Shown here one piece after another: positions 16,614-24,922 of a stretch of DNA of 64,000 nt. The notes beneath the pieces are model-generated. The model saw nothing but the letters and a program-made list of their open reading frames with translations, searched no databases and was not told the origin of the DNA. This DNA comes from Photobacterium sp. DA100. Lineage in GTDB: Bacteria; Pseudomonadota; Gammaproteobacteria; Enterobacterales; Vibrionaceae. A program made the position numbers and the translations under genes. The stretch is taken from positions 744,001 through 808,000 of the forward strand of contig NZ_CP119423.1 of assembly GCF_029223585.1 (NCBI RefSeq), in the 5' to 3' direction. The first letter of the stretch is position 1; the number at the start of each line of letters is the position of its first letter.

Positions 16614-17885
16614 CTAGCTTTTTGCTTTGTATTCGGCTTTGTCGAGATTGTGCTTTTTCATTCTCAGGTATAGTTTCTTGCGCGGGACCTGCAGGTAGTT
16701 GGAGACATCGTTTATCCGGCCGGCAAACAGGTACAGTGCGTCCTCGATGACTTGTTTCTCATAGCTGTCGACCAGTTCATCAAGTGGGCTGCTCATATGC
16801 TCCAGCGGCTTGGTGCGATCCTGCCCGGCCAGCTTCACGATACCTATCGCATAGAGCTCAGCCACGTTTTTTAGTTCAAGCACATTGCCGCTCCACTCAT
16901 GGCGGTTAAGGGTGTTGATGTAAGCTTTGTCGATCGCTGGGACGGGCTTGTGCAGCTTCTGGCAGCTTTGTTTCAGGAAGTATTTGAATAATGGCGCAAT
17001 ATCGCTTACCCGTTGGCGCAGTGGCGGGAGCTGGAAGCGAACTTGGCTGAGGAAATAGAATAGCTCCGGCAGTAAGATTTCTTGCTCAACCAAGGCCTCT
17101 GGGTTGGTGCCGGTAATGGCCAGCACCCGAACTTCTTTCTTGTTTTGCCGCTCTTGTTCAAGCAGGAAGCGGCACAGCCATTGCTGTGTTTCCAGCGGCA
17201 TGTCTTGGGGATCGCTAAGGCTGATGCTGCCACCGCGGGCGGAGATCATTGCCCGTTGCAAGTCGGGGGTGCAGGTAATATTGCTACCCAGGGTAGCCAC
17301 AAATGGCCCCTTATGCATCTGGCTATTTTGGTGCAGCAGCCTGGCGACGGTATGACGGCCTGTGCCTTTCTCCCCTTCGATGAGGACATCTTTTGACGTC
17401 AGGGCTATCTGGGTGACCTTCTCACGGATTTTGACGATCAGTGGGCTATCGCCCAGCAGTATCTCACAGGTGGACTGGCCGATGGCCTCGCGCTGCTCAA
17501 TCACCGCTTTCCTTGCCGGTAGGTGCTTTTCGAGCAGTGCCAGCAGCTCGGCAGGCTGAAGCGGTTTTTGCAGAAAGTCGAGGGCACCGCGCTTAACCGC
17601 ATCAACCGCCATCGGGATATCGCCATGCCCGGTGATCATGATAACAGGCAGTTCCGGATCGAGGTTCTTGATGAACTCGAGGAGATCCATACCGTTTAGC
17701 CCTGGCATGTACATGTCTGTCACCACAACGCCGGGCCAGTTTTTGTGCAGCAAGGATGTCGCTTGTGTTGGGTCGGTAATGGCTTTGACTCTAAAGCCTG
17801 ATATTTCAAGTAGTTGTTGGTATGAATCCAACACATCATGGTCATCATCAATGATTAGTACTTCGATATCATTATTCATTATCAT
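16614..17885 (-). CDS. PgtA-like NtrC-family response regulator with degenerate AAA+ domain
   Basis: 423 residues. The receiver domain is intact: DDD at 13–15, phospho-acceptor D57, K107. The AAA+ region (about 140–370) keeps the overall NtrC fold (PLRQRVSDIAPLF, HEWSGNVLELKN) but has GEKGTGRH at 171–178, where the Walker A lysine is arginine. It has no GAFTGA loop, and GGSISLSDPQDMP replaces the GGTLFLDEIG Walker B region. The C-terminus has a Fis-type HTH. It overlaps the sensor gene by 14 bp. Classical sigma-54 activation is unlikely; it may act as a TyrR-like repressor/activator. Resemblance to PgtA of Salmonella is by gene order. Confidence 0.82.
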   Translation of the reverse strand: MIMNNDIEVLIIDDDHDVLDSYQQLLEISGFRVKAITDPTQATSLLHKNWPGVVVTDMYMPGLNGMDLLEFIKNLDPELPVIMITGHGDIPMAVDAVKRGALDFLQKPLQPAELLALLEKHLPARKAVIEQREAIGQSTCEILLGDSPLIVKIREKVTQIALTSKDVLIEGEKGTGRHTVARLLHQNSQMHKGPFVATLGSNITCTPDLQRAMISARGGSISLSDPQDMPLETQQWLCRFLLEQERQNKKEVRVLAITGTNPEALVEQEILLPELFYFLSQVRFQLPPLRQRVSDIAPLFKYFLKQSCQKLHKPVPAIDKAYINTLNRHEWSGNVLELKNVAELYAIGIVKLAGQDRTKPLEHMSSPLDELVDSYEKQVIEDALYLFAGRINDVSNYLQVPRKKLYLRMKKHNLDKAEYKAKS

Positions 17886-20235
17886 AATTGTTCAGCTCCA
17901 ACACGACCATGGCACCGCCTTGCAGGTTTGAGGCAAGGAAAATATCGCCATCAAGGCGGTTCATGATTGAACGGCAGATACTCAGCCCAAGACCGAGCCC
18001 TACCTCTTTTGTTGTGGTAAAGGGGGTAAATAGTTTCTCGATGATTTCGGCGGCAAACCCGTTACCGCTGTCGCTGACGGCCAAGCGGCATCGACCGGCC
18101 TGGCAGCCAAGGGATTCGAGGGTGATGGTTCGTTGCTCGCAGCCGGCGATCGCGTCGCAGCTATTGACCATCAGATTGACCAAGACCTGCTCAAGCTGGA
18201 CTGGATCAGCATAGCAATAGCATGGGCCGGTCAGCAGATTGCGGATCTCGGTCTGCTGAACTTTGGCCCGGCTTTCGACAATCATCATTGCTTGCTGGAT
18301 CGAGGCGTTGATCTCGATGGGCTTCATGGGGTTATCGGATGATTGTTTTTTGGAGAAGCTTTTTAAGCTGGCGATGATCCGCCCCATCCGGGTGGCGAGG
18401 CTTTCCACCTTCGCCAGCGACGCCGGGAGTTGCTCCAGGCGCTGTTTGTCCAATGCCAGTTTCGCGGTAAAGATATGGGTCGAGATGGCCGAAAGCGGCT
18501 GGTTAAGCTCATGGGCCAGGGAGGTCATGGTCTGGCCAACCACGGCCATCTTTGCCGCTTGGATCAGGTCGTCCTGGGTGGCGCGTAAATCCGCCTCGAC
18601 ACGCTTTCGATCCTCGATTTCCAGTTGCAATTGGCGATTGCGGCTGGTGAGGGTATGGGTTTTTTCTCTGACCATTTTCTCCAACCACCGGGCAGCCTTC
18701 TCCTGTTCGGTGATATCTGTCATGGTGATGATGACTTTATCCAGTTGCCCCTGCTGGAAAAGGCGGAAATCTAGCCGCAGGTAAAGGTTCTCTTCGCCGC
18801 CTTTTTTCTGTTTCAGAGTTAAGTTGCACCCTCCCAAGCTAAACAGCGGGCTGTTGTTTTTGAAAAGCGACTGCAGACGGGCATGCATGGCTGGGCTGAA
18901 CAGCTCCCATATGGCTCGGTGCTGCGGCATGTCGATATTGTCAAACAGGTTCAGGGCGCTGGGGTTGACCGACTCAATCATCCCCTCAAGGCTGCAGGTA
19001 ATGATGCTGGCCTGGGTATTGTTGATCAGGTTGAGGGCGTTGCTCTGCTGCATTTCTTGCATTTGGCGGCAGAAATGGCGCAAGTTGTCCCCGAGTTGGC
19101 CGATTTCGTCATTGCCCGTCACTTGGATTTCGGCATCAAGTTGGTTATTGGCTACCGCTAGGAGATCCTGGGAGAGCAGGTTGAGACGTTTGACAATCCC
19201 CTGGCCGACCAGATACACCGACAGCATCACCGACAGCAAGAGGGTAACGACCATAGTGCCAAACAAAATCAGGTTGCTGATGGAGATCGCCTGGCGCGTC
19301 TTCTCGTTCAAGGCATGCAAAGAGGCGTCCTCTTGCTCAACCATGGTCTGGATCAGCTCTTCCTGGTAGGCCAGCCGGGCCTGAATCTGCCCTTGGTAAT
19401 GGCTGATTTGCTGTGACAGCTGGTGGTCATGGAGCAACTGTTTTTCAAGCGTCCCCCCGGGTTCGACCAAGGCGATCAGCTCATCGAGTAATTGCCGGTA
19501 GGAGATGGTCGACGAGTAATGGCTCAAGCTTTGGCTCATCTGGCTGATTTCATCGGTTTTGTAGCCGATGAAGTAGAAGGCATTGCTGATATTTCTTTGC
19601 TGTCGTTGCATGATGATTTCCTGCACCAGCTGATGCAGCTCATTCTCTTTGACCGTGATGGCCTGCAGCAGCGAAAATTCTGTCATGACTTCGTTGATGG
19701 TACTCGATGCCAGGGCGTTGGGGAGCATGCGGGTGAGCTGCCATTCGACTTCTTGCCGAATGGGGGTGAGCTCTTCAATCATGTCCTGATGCAGCCATTT
19801 AATATTGTTTTCGGTCTGCGCCAAGGCATAGAGGTGGGTGTTACGCTGGTACAACAGGCCGGCATAGGCTTTGATGTCATTGAAGAGGGTATCGTGCTCG
19901 TCCTTGATCGCAGCGTGAAATTGCAAACTGGCTGTTTGGGCAATGGCGGCATTGATCTGGGCCAGCTTGGTGTTGATGTTTTGCTTTAGATCCGCATGCA
20001 GGACAGGATCGGTATTGTTGCTCAGTAAGTTGAGTGCGGTTTGCAAACCGGCGGTATTGCGTTCTAGCTGGTAGCTGGCCCGCAGCGTCGGCATGTTTTT
20101 GTTGACCATGGCCTGGATTTGGTCGTCTAGGCTCTCCCAGTTGACAATGGCGATCAGGCTGACGCTGATGGTCAAAAAGGCCATGAACGCGATCGAGGCG
20201 ATCAGGCGGTTGCCGATGGTATTGCCGAACAACAT
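17872..20235 (-). CDS. PgtB-like membrane sensor histidine kinase
   Basis: 787 residues. First membrane segment at about 10–30, then a long periplasmic helical region, a second segment at about 310–335, HAMP at about 335–390, a PAS-like segment at about 400–510, a coiled stretch, then HisKA with SLAHELNQPLSAIS (H575). The ATPase domain follows with VNLMVNSCDAI (N box), SDSGNGF (G1), FTPFTTTK and GLGLGLSICRSI. Its stop overlaps the regulator start, and its start overlaps the binding-protein stop as TAATG. It should phosphorylate the regulator in response to the periplasmic binding protein. Confidence 0.88.
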   Translation of the reverse strand: MLFGNTIGNRLIASIAFMAFLTISVSLIAIVNWESLDDQIQAMVNKNMPTLRASYQLERNTAGLQTALNLLSNNTDPVLHADLKQNINTKLAQINAAIAQTASLQFHAAIKDEHDTLFNDIKAYAGLLYQRNTHLYALAQTENNIKWLHQDMIEELTPIRQEVEWQLTRMLPNALASSTINEVMTEFSLLQAITVKENELHQLVQEIIMQRQQRNISNAFYFIGYKTDEISQMSQSLSHYSSTISYRQLLDELIALVEPGGTLEKQLLHDHQLSQQISHYQGQIQARLAYQEELIQTMVEQEDASLHALNEKTRQAISISNLILFGTMVVTLLLSVMLSVYLVGQGIVKRLNLLSQDLLAVANNQLDAEIQVTGNDEIGQLGDNLRHFCRQMQEMQQSNALNLINNTQASIITCSLEGMIESVNPSALNLFDNIDMPQHRAIWELFSPAMHARLQSLFKNNSPLFSLGGCNLTLKQKKGGEENLYLRLDFRLFQQGQLDKVIITMTDITEQEKAARWLEKMVREKTHTLTSRNRQLQLEIEDRKRVEADLRATQDDLIQAAKMAVVGQTMTSLAHELNQPLSAISTHIFTAKLALDKQRLEQLPASLAKVESLATRMGRIIASLKSFSKKQSSDNPMKPIEINASIQQAMMIVESRAKVQQTEIRNLLTGPCYCYADPVQLEQVLVNLMVNSCDAIAGCEQRTITLESLGCQAGRCRLAVSDSGNGFAAEIIEKLFTPFTTTKEVGLGLGLSICRSIMNRLDGDIFLASNLQGGAMVVLELNNYDNE

Positions 20236-21500
20236 TAGTGGTTCCCCTTTGACTCGTGGCTCTCGAGCAATGTTTCGCAGATGCGGATAGCCTGATCGAG
20301 CTGTTCAGCCATGATGGCTCGCCAATCTGCGGTTAGCTGGGCGGTGTGCATGTCGCCTCTCGACAACGAAATGCTATTTCGCAGTATGGGGTTGCGCGAC
20401 TGGGTTTCGGAAACCGGAGGGGTAGAGGCCAAGCGAATTGCCAGGTTGAACTGGCGCTGCTCTTCCGAGCTAAGCCGGTTGAGCCCCTTGACTTTGTGGA
20501 TCAGCTGCCAGGCCTGGTTGAGGCGGATCAGCTGGTAGTTGATACTCTGCTCGAACAGTTGCTTGACCAAAGCTGAGCGCTGTTCCATTAACCGGTGATC
20601 GAGGGAGGCAACCTCGAAGGGCTGGCGCATTGTCTGGTGCAGGGCATATTTGTTGAGTGAGCTGCTCGATAGCGTCTGCTGTATCTCATCGGAAAGCAAA
20701 AACTTAATAAATTCGATACTGTGCTGTGCCTGATTGATGTTGTTCACTGCGGCGACATAGCTTGGCATCAGCGGGCTGTTAGGCTGGTAAGTGAAGTTGA
20801 TAAAGGGGAATAGCTTTTGACTCTCGTAGGCATAGCTATCAATGATAGGCCCGATGCCGACCAAGCCGCGGGCAATGCTGTTCTTGACGCCGTAGCTGCG
20901 GGCCGAGACCGAGGAAAGGTTGCCACCGATTTGCAGCAGTAATTGCCACCCGTGCTTCCAGCCGTAATGCTGAAGGATATTTTCGACCATGATATGGGTG
21001 GTGCCTGAACGGGCCGGGCTGCTCATGACCAGATGGCGGAAGAAGAGGGGATCGGTCAGGCTCTCCCAGCTGTCGGGCGAAGGCAAATGGTGTTTCGCGA
21101 GGTAATCTTCGTTCCACATCAAGCCGTAGCCGGAATAGCCGAAGATGGCGACATTGGCAATAGAGTCCTGCATGAAGCGCTGCTGCTGGAAGGTTGAGTC
21201 ATAATTCAACGCATTGAGGGGCAGTAAGCGCCCCTCTTCAACCAGCGGGGTAAACAGGGTGCGTGACGAGGAGATCACGATATCGATATCATGATCGTCA
21301 TGGCTTAGTAGGCGCTGGCTAGAGGCCTCGCGGCGGTGGAGAATGGTGAAGTGTACCTCGGGGTATCGTTGCTTGAATTGTTCCAAGATTGGCTGAAGCG
21401 ACTCAACGGTAAAGGTGGTCAGGATGATCAATTGATCGGTTGGTTTGGCCCAACTTGAGAGCGAAAGAAACAAAATGACGGCATAGAGTAATTTCATCAT
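20235..21500 (-). CDS. PgtC-like periplasmic binding protein, sensor accessory
   Basis: 421 residues with a signal peptide MMKLLYAVILFLSLSSWA-K. The fold is that of iron/phosphoglycerate-type binding proteins: LIILTTFTVESLQPILEQF, DIDIVISSSRTLFTPLVEEG, GYSGYGLMWNEDYLAKH. A helical C-terminal extension follows (about 330–421). It is first in the operon with the kinase and regulator, as pgtC is in the Salmonella phosphoglycerate system. No PgtP-type transporter is present in the window, so the regulated target is elsewhere or different. Confidence 0.8.
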   Translation of the reverse strand: MMKLLYAVILFLSLSSWAKPTDQLIILTTFTVESLQPILEQFKQRYPEVHFTILHRREASSQRLLSHDDHDIDIVISSSRTLFTPLVEEGRLLPLNALNYDSTFQQQRFMQDSIANVAIFGYSGYGLMWNEDYLAKHHLPSPDSWESLTDPLFFRHLVMSSPARSGTTHIMVENILQHYGWKHGWQLLLQIGGNLSSVSARSYGVKNSIARGLVGIGPIIDSYAYESQKLFPFINFTYQPNSPLMPSYVAAVNNINQAQHSIEFIKFLLSDEIQQTLSSSSLNKYALHQTMRQPFEVASLDHRLMEQRSALVKQLFEQSINYQLIRLNQAWQLIHKVKGLNRLSSEEQRQFNLAIRLASTPPVSETQSRNPILRNSISLSRGDMHTAQLTADWRAIMAEQLDQAIRICETLLESHESKGNH

Positions 21501-21714
21501 CGGTGATCAGCTAACCAGAGTGCCTCTTTGTATACAGGGAAAATGGCGTTAAGAATAGTGGAATCAGCAACGAGATTTTTTATTTATTAAAGGTTTATCG
21601 CTTTTACCATGCCCAGCCGAGCTTACGGGTCAAAGTTGACACATGGGGCGGGGATTTATTGGCCGGGGTCACACTTTGCAGATGGCGAAAACAGTGCCAA
21701 GGTTCATATACAAC

Positions 21715-21738
21715 AAACCGGAGCAGAGGCTCCGGTTT
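21715..21738 (-). terminator. Hairpin after yfbU
   Basis: A perfect 10-bp stem AAACCGGAGC/GCTCCGGTTT with a 4-nt loop, 20 bp after the yfbU stop. The reverse-strand tail GTTGTATATG has few T residues. Confidence 0.7.
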
Positions 21739-21757
21739 GGGGGACCAAATCGTCAGA

Positions 21758-22258
21758 TTAGGCGTTGAGGATCTGCTGGATTTCAGAGGTCGACAGGTGG
21801 TACTGACGCGGGCAGTTGCGCCAGGTGCGCAGCATACGCTGGTACTTTTCAAGCATCGGGACCTGGCTATTGAACATGTGTTCTGTTTTGTCAAACTGCG
21901 GGTATAGGCCTTCTTCCTCGGTCAGGAAGCGCACGTAATGGACATGCTGGGCCTCTGTTGCGGCATCAAAGCCAAGGAATTGCAAGCGGCGCTGGTCAAC
22001 CTGTTTCTGGTTTTCTTCTGTCAGCATCTTGTATGACTCCTGCATGGCATGGTGCATTTCCATGAAGTCAATGATTTCACGGCACTTCTCTTCAGGCAGG
22101 TCACCGAATTCTTTGTCCAGTTCGCGCATTTGCAGGCCGTAGCCACGCTCTACGATAGTTTGCAGGCGGCGGTATTTGGCTTCGTTTTCCGGAGTCAGCT
22201 TTGACATCAAGTAATATTGATTCGATAGGATCAAGCGTTGCGCGTTAGTCATTTCCAT
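21758..22258 (-). CDS. yfbU: YfbU family protein (UPF0304)
   Basis: 166 residues (E. coli 164). [52 protein letters not shown] and [15 protein letters not shown] are close to E. coli YfbU. Function is not established; overexpression of the E. coli protein has been linked to cell death. AAGG precedes the ATG. In E. coli yfbU is next to yfbV; here about 11 kb of other genes separate them. Confidence 0.95.
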   Translation of the reverse strand: MEMTNAQRLILSNQYYLMSKLTPENEAKYRRLQTIVERGYGLQMRELDKEFGDLPEEKCREIIDFMEMHHAMQESYKMLTEENQKQVDQRRLQFLGFDAATEAQHVHYVRFLTEEEGLYPQFDKTEHMFNSQVPMLEKYQRMLRTWRNCPRQYHLSTSEIQQILNA

Positions 22259-22554
22259 AATGATAGGCCTTAATATTTATTGAGCTGGCATTGAGGTTAA
22301 CAGGATAGAACGAAAAAAAATTGATCTGGTTACGTCTTGCTAACTTTTTTTTGTTAAAAATTACTAATCGTATAAAGTCTATCCAAATCAGCCTTGGTTA
22401 GGCGAAATAATCAGACAATCTCCTTAATTATTACATGGATTTAGGGCTCTGCCGGGGGGAGATAATTGGACTGAAGCACGTTGTTGACGTGAATTGACGC
22501 TCGGTGGCAGTAAGCACATAACGACAGCCGATATGGTAAAGGGGAGGGCGAGGG
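22259..22554. promoter_or_regulatory. Divergent yfbU / CbiM-like gene promoter region
   Basis: 296 bp, AT-rich on the yfbU side (TTTTTTTTGTTAAAAATTAC) and GC-rich toward the right-hand gene. No B12-box (cobalamin riboswitch) sequence was seen. Confidence 0.4.
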
Positions 22555-23208
22555 ATGTCTGGCGTGATAAGTGGGTTCCAGTTAGCGGGGTTTGCTGCCG
22601 CGGCGGTGATCCTCGTGATGAGCTTTCCGCGGGAGTTTGGGCCCAAATTCCGTGCTGAAAAAGACTATCAGCACTGGGTACTTGCCAGTATGGTGGTGTT
22701 GTTCCTGCTCTGGAGCCTGACGGCGGGGGTGTCCGACGGACTGCAGGTGCATTTCTTGGCGTTGACGACTTTGTCCTTATGCCATGGCTGGAGAATTGCC
22801 GCTCTGATCGGTGTTCTGCCAACCCTGCTGCTTGCGCTCTTTGGTTTGCTGCCTTTTGCCGATATAGGGATTTATCTCGTGGTATCGGTGATTGTGCCGG
22901 CTTGGCTGAGTTTTTTGCTATTTCGGCTGACCTACCGGTATCTGATCCGGCACCTATTTGTGTATATCTTCGTTGCGGCCTTTCTTAACGGGGCATTAAC
23001 CATTGCGATACATCAGCTGCTCAACGGCGGAGTCATGTGGCTCAGCGGTTTATATAGTTGGCACTACATTGTCGATAACTATTTGGTGCTGACACCGTTG
23101 TTGCTGTTCCCCGAAGCCATGCTCAACGGCATGGCCATCACCCTGCTGGTGGTGTACCAACCACGGTGGGTGAGGACCTTCCACGACAACGATTATTTGA
23201 GTCAATGA
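22555..23208 (+). CDS. CbiM-like ECF-type permease/membrane protein
   Basis: 217 residues with six or more hydrophobic segments. The central part GWRIAALIGVLPTLLLALFGL, FLNGALTIAIHQLL and LLFPEAMLNGMAIT resembles CbiM/energy-coupling-factor permeases (PF01891), where the last motif (PEAMLNG) is characteristic. CbiM proteins carry a metal-binding N-terminal histidine; the N-terminus here (MSGVISG) has none, so metal transport is uncertain. No CbiN/O/Q partners are adjacent. A strong purine-rich SD (GGGAGGGCGAGGG) precedes the ATG. Confidence 0.65.
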   Translation: MSGVISGFQLAGFAAAAVILVMSFPREFGPKFRAEKDYQHWVLASMVVLFLLWSLTAGVSDGLQVHFLALTTLSLCHGWRIAALIGVLPTLLLALFGLLPFADIGIYLVVSVIVPAWLSFLLFRLTYRYLIRHLFVYIFVAAFLNGALTIAIHQLLNGGVMWLSGLYSWHYIVDNYLVLTPLLLFPEAMLNGMAITLLVVYQPRWVRTFHDNDYLSQ

Positions 23209-23592
23209 GTTCGGGCTGGTGGTTTTGCCTGGTGAATGGAGGTGGTGGCCATTTCCCCATTTTGCCTCTTTCGCTAGCGCTTGGCGCCGGGTGGCTTGAA
23301 CTCGGTGCCAAAACGGCTTACCCTGCGCGCGTTTTTCCGCACGGCTTGTCCGTGCCCACTCGCATATTGCGCGAGAATCCCCGTTTTATTCATTCATACG
23401 AACAAAATGCCGCCAGGAGGCAAGGATTCAAAGCAGAGGGAAATCGAGTGCATTTGGTGCCTGAGATTTTGTCCCGGGCAGAGGTGTACCTAGGTAGCGC
23501 CCCAAGCACTTTGGATCGGATTGTTTTGTACAACTGACTCTGGACAACACGGCCAGGGTGCGGCACTGCCTGATTGTTTCTATGAGTTTATT
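23209..23592 (+). other. 384-bp structured leader before nupC
   Basis: No credible gene in either strand. Two adjacent hairpins are visible: GCACGG/CCGTGC at 23,339–23,355 and CTCGC/GCGAG (one bulge) at about 23,358–23,374. The segment is long and GC-rich for a promoter and may be a 5' UTR. I could not match it to a riboswitch family. Confidence 0.4.
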
Positions 23593-24846
23593 ATGCAAGT
23601 CTTTTCTAGTCTGATCGGTATTCTACTACTGGTTGTCTTGGCTTATTTCCTTTCTGAACAACGTGATCGTATCAATTGGCGTACTGTTTTAGGTGCTCTG
23701 TCAATCCAGATGGGCTTTGCCGCCATCGTCCTTTACAGCTCGCTGGGGCGGGAAGCCCTGTCTGATTTTTCTAACGGTGTGCAGACCGTGATCAACTACA
23801 GCAACCACGGAATCGGCTTCTTGTTCGGCGGCCTGGTGTCCGACAAGATGTTCGAGCTGTTTGGCGGTAATGGTTTTGTCCTTGCCCTTCGGGTACTGCC
23901 GGTGGTGGTGTTTTTCTCAGCCTTGGTATCGGTGCTCTACTATCTTGGTATCATGCAGTTGATCGTAAATACCCTGGGACGGGGGCTGGCACGCGTGCTT
24001 GGCACCAGTCGTCCTGAGTCTATTTCAGCCACCGCCAATATATTCCTTGGTATCTCCGAAGCTCCTTTGACGATTCGTCCTTATTTGCCAACTATGACCC
24101 GCTCGCAGTTGTTCGCCGTGATGGTCGGTGGCATGGCCTCGGTCGCAGGTTCGGTGCTGGTAGGCTATGCCCAGATGGGTATTCCCCTCGAGTATCTGTT
24201 GGCGGCTTCATTTATGGCCGCCCCTGCTGGTTTGATGATGGCCAAGCTGATGATCCCGGAAACCGAGGATGCGGCAGGCTGTGTCGAGGAGCAACAACAG
24301 GAACAACAAAAGCCAGCTAATGTGATTGATGCGGCAGCTCAGGGGGCAGCCCAAGGGATGCAGGTCGCTTTGAACATCGGTGCCATGTTGCTGGCTTTTG
24401 TCGGTCTGATTGCCCTGATAAACGGCATGCTGTCGGGCGTCGGCGGCTGGTTTGGTATGCCTGAGATGAGCCTGGATGTGGTGTTCGGCTACCTGTTCCT
24501 GCCGTTTGCCTTCATGGCCGGGATCTGGGATTTTGACTCCGCGCAGCAGATGGCGGTGATTTTTGGTACCAAGACCACGATCAATGAATTCGTCGCCTTC
24601 TCGCAATTGGCACCCATGATTGCCAGTGGCGTACTGGAGCCTCGTGTTGAAGCCATTATTGCCTTTGCTCTGTGCGGCTTTGCCAACTTTGGTTCGATTG
24701 CGGTTATGCTCGGCAGCATTGGGGTAATGGCGCCAAGCCGCTATCACGAGATTGCAACCTTGGGGGTACGCTCGCTGGTGGCAGCGACGCTGGCCAACCT
24801 ACTCAATGCCACCGTTGCCGGGTTGTTTATTAGCCTGGCAATGTAA
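23593..24846 (+). CDS. nupC: NupC-type concentrative nucleoside transporter (CNT family)
   Basis: 417 residues. CNT motifs: NHGIGFLFGGL, ALRVLPVVVFFSALVSVLYYLG, ANIFLGISEAPLTIRPYL, GGMASVAGSVLVGYA and GTKTTINEFVAF, ending CGFANFGSIAVMLGSIG. It takes up nucleosides with an ion gradient. The loop at about 230–250 is glutamine/glutamate-rich (EEQQQEQQ). The ATG at 23,593 (MQVFSSLIG) is chosen because it starts the first membrane segment; the SD is weak. It ends at a bidirectional terminator. Confidence 0.92.
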   Translation: MQVFSSLIGILLLVVLAYFLSEQRDRINWRTVLGALSIQMGFAAIVLYSSLGREALSDFSNGVQTVINYSNHGIGFLFGGLVSDKMFELFGGNGFVLALRVLPVVVFFSALVSVLYYLGIMQLIVNTLGRGLARVLGTSRPESISATANIFLGISEAPLTIRPYLPTMTRSQLFAVMVGGMASVAGSVLVGYAQMGIPLEYLLAASFMAAPAGLMMAKLMIPETEDAAGCVEEQQQEQQKPANVIDAAAQGAAQGMQVALNIGAMLLAFVGLIALINGMLSGVGGWFGMPEMSLDVVFGYLFLPFAFMAGIWDFDSAQQMAVIFGTKTTINEFVAFSQLAPMIASGVLEPRVEAIIAFALCGFANFGSIAVMLGSIGVMAPSRYHEIATLGVRSLVAATLANLLNATVAGLFISLAM

Positions 24847-24877
24847 TTGCCAGAGATACGGCTTGTCGTCGGAACAC

Positions 24878-24908
24878 AAAAACGCCAGCAAAAGCTGGCG
24901 TTTTTTTA
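24878..24908. terminator. Bidirectional terminator between nupC and fhs
   Basis: Stem AACGCCAGC/GCTGGCGTT with AAAA loop, A-rich on the left and seven T residues on the right. It serves two convergent genes. Confidence 0.93.
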
Positions 24909-24922
24909 TCTAGCTATCGTGA

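Noticed and set aside
22259..22554. Cobalamin riboswitch ahead of the CbiM-like gene
   Set aside because: No B12-box or conserved core sequence could be found on the coding strand.
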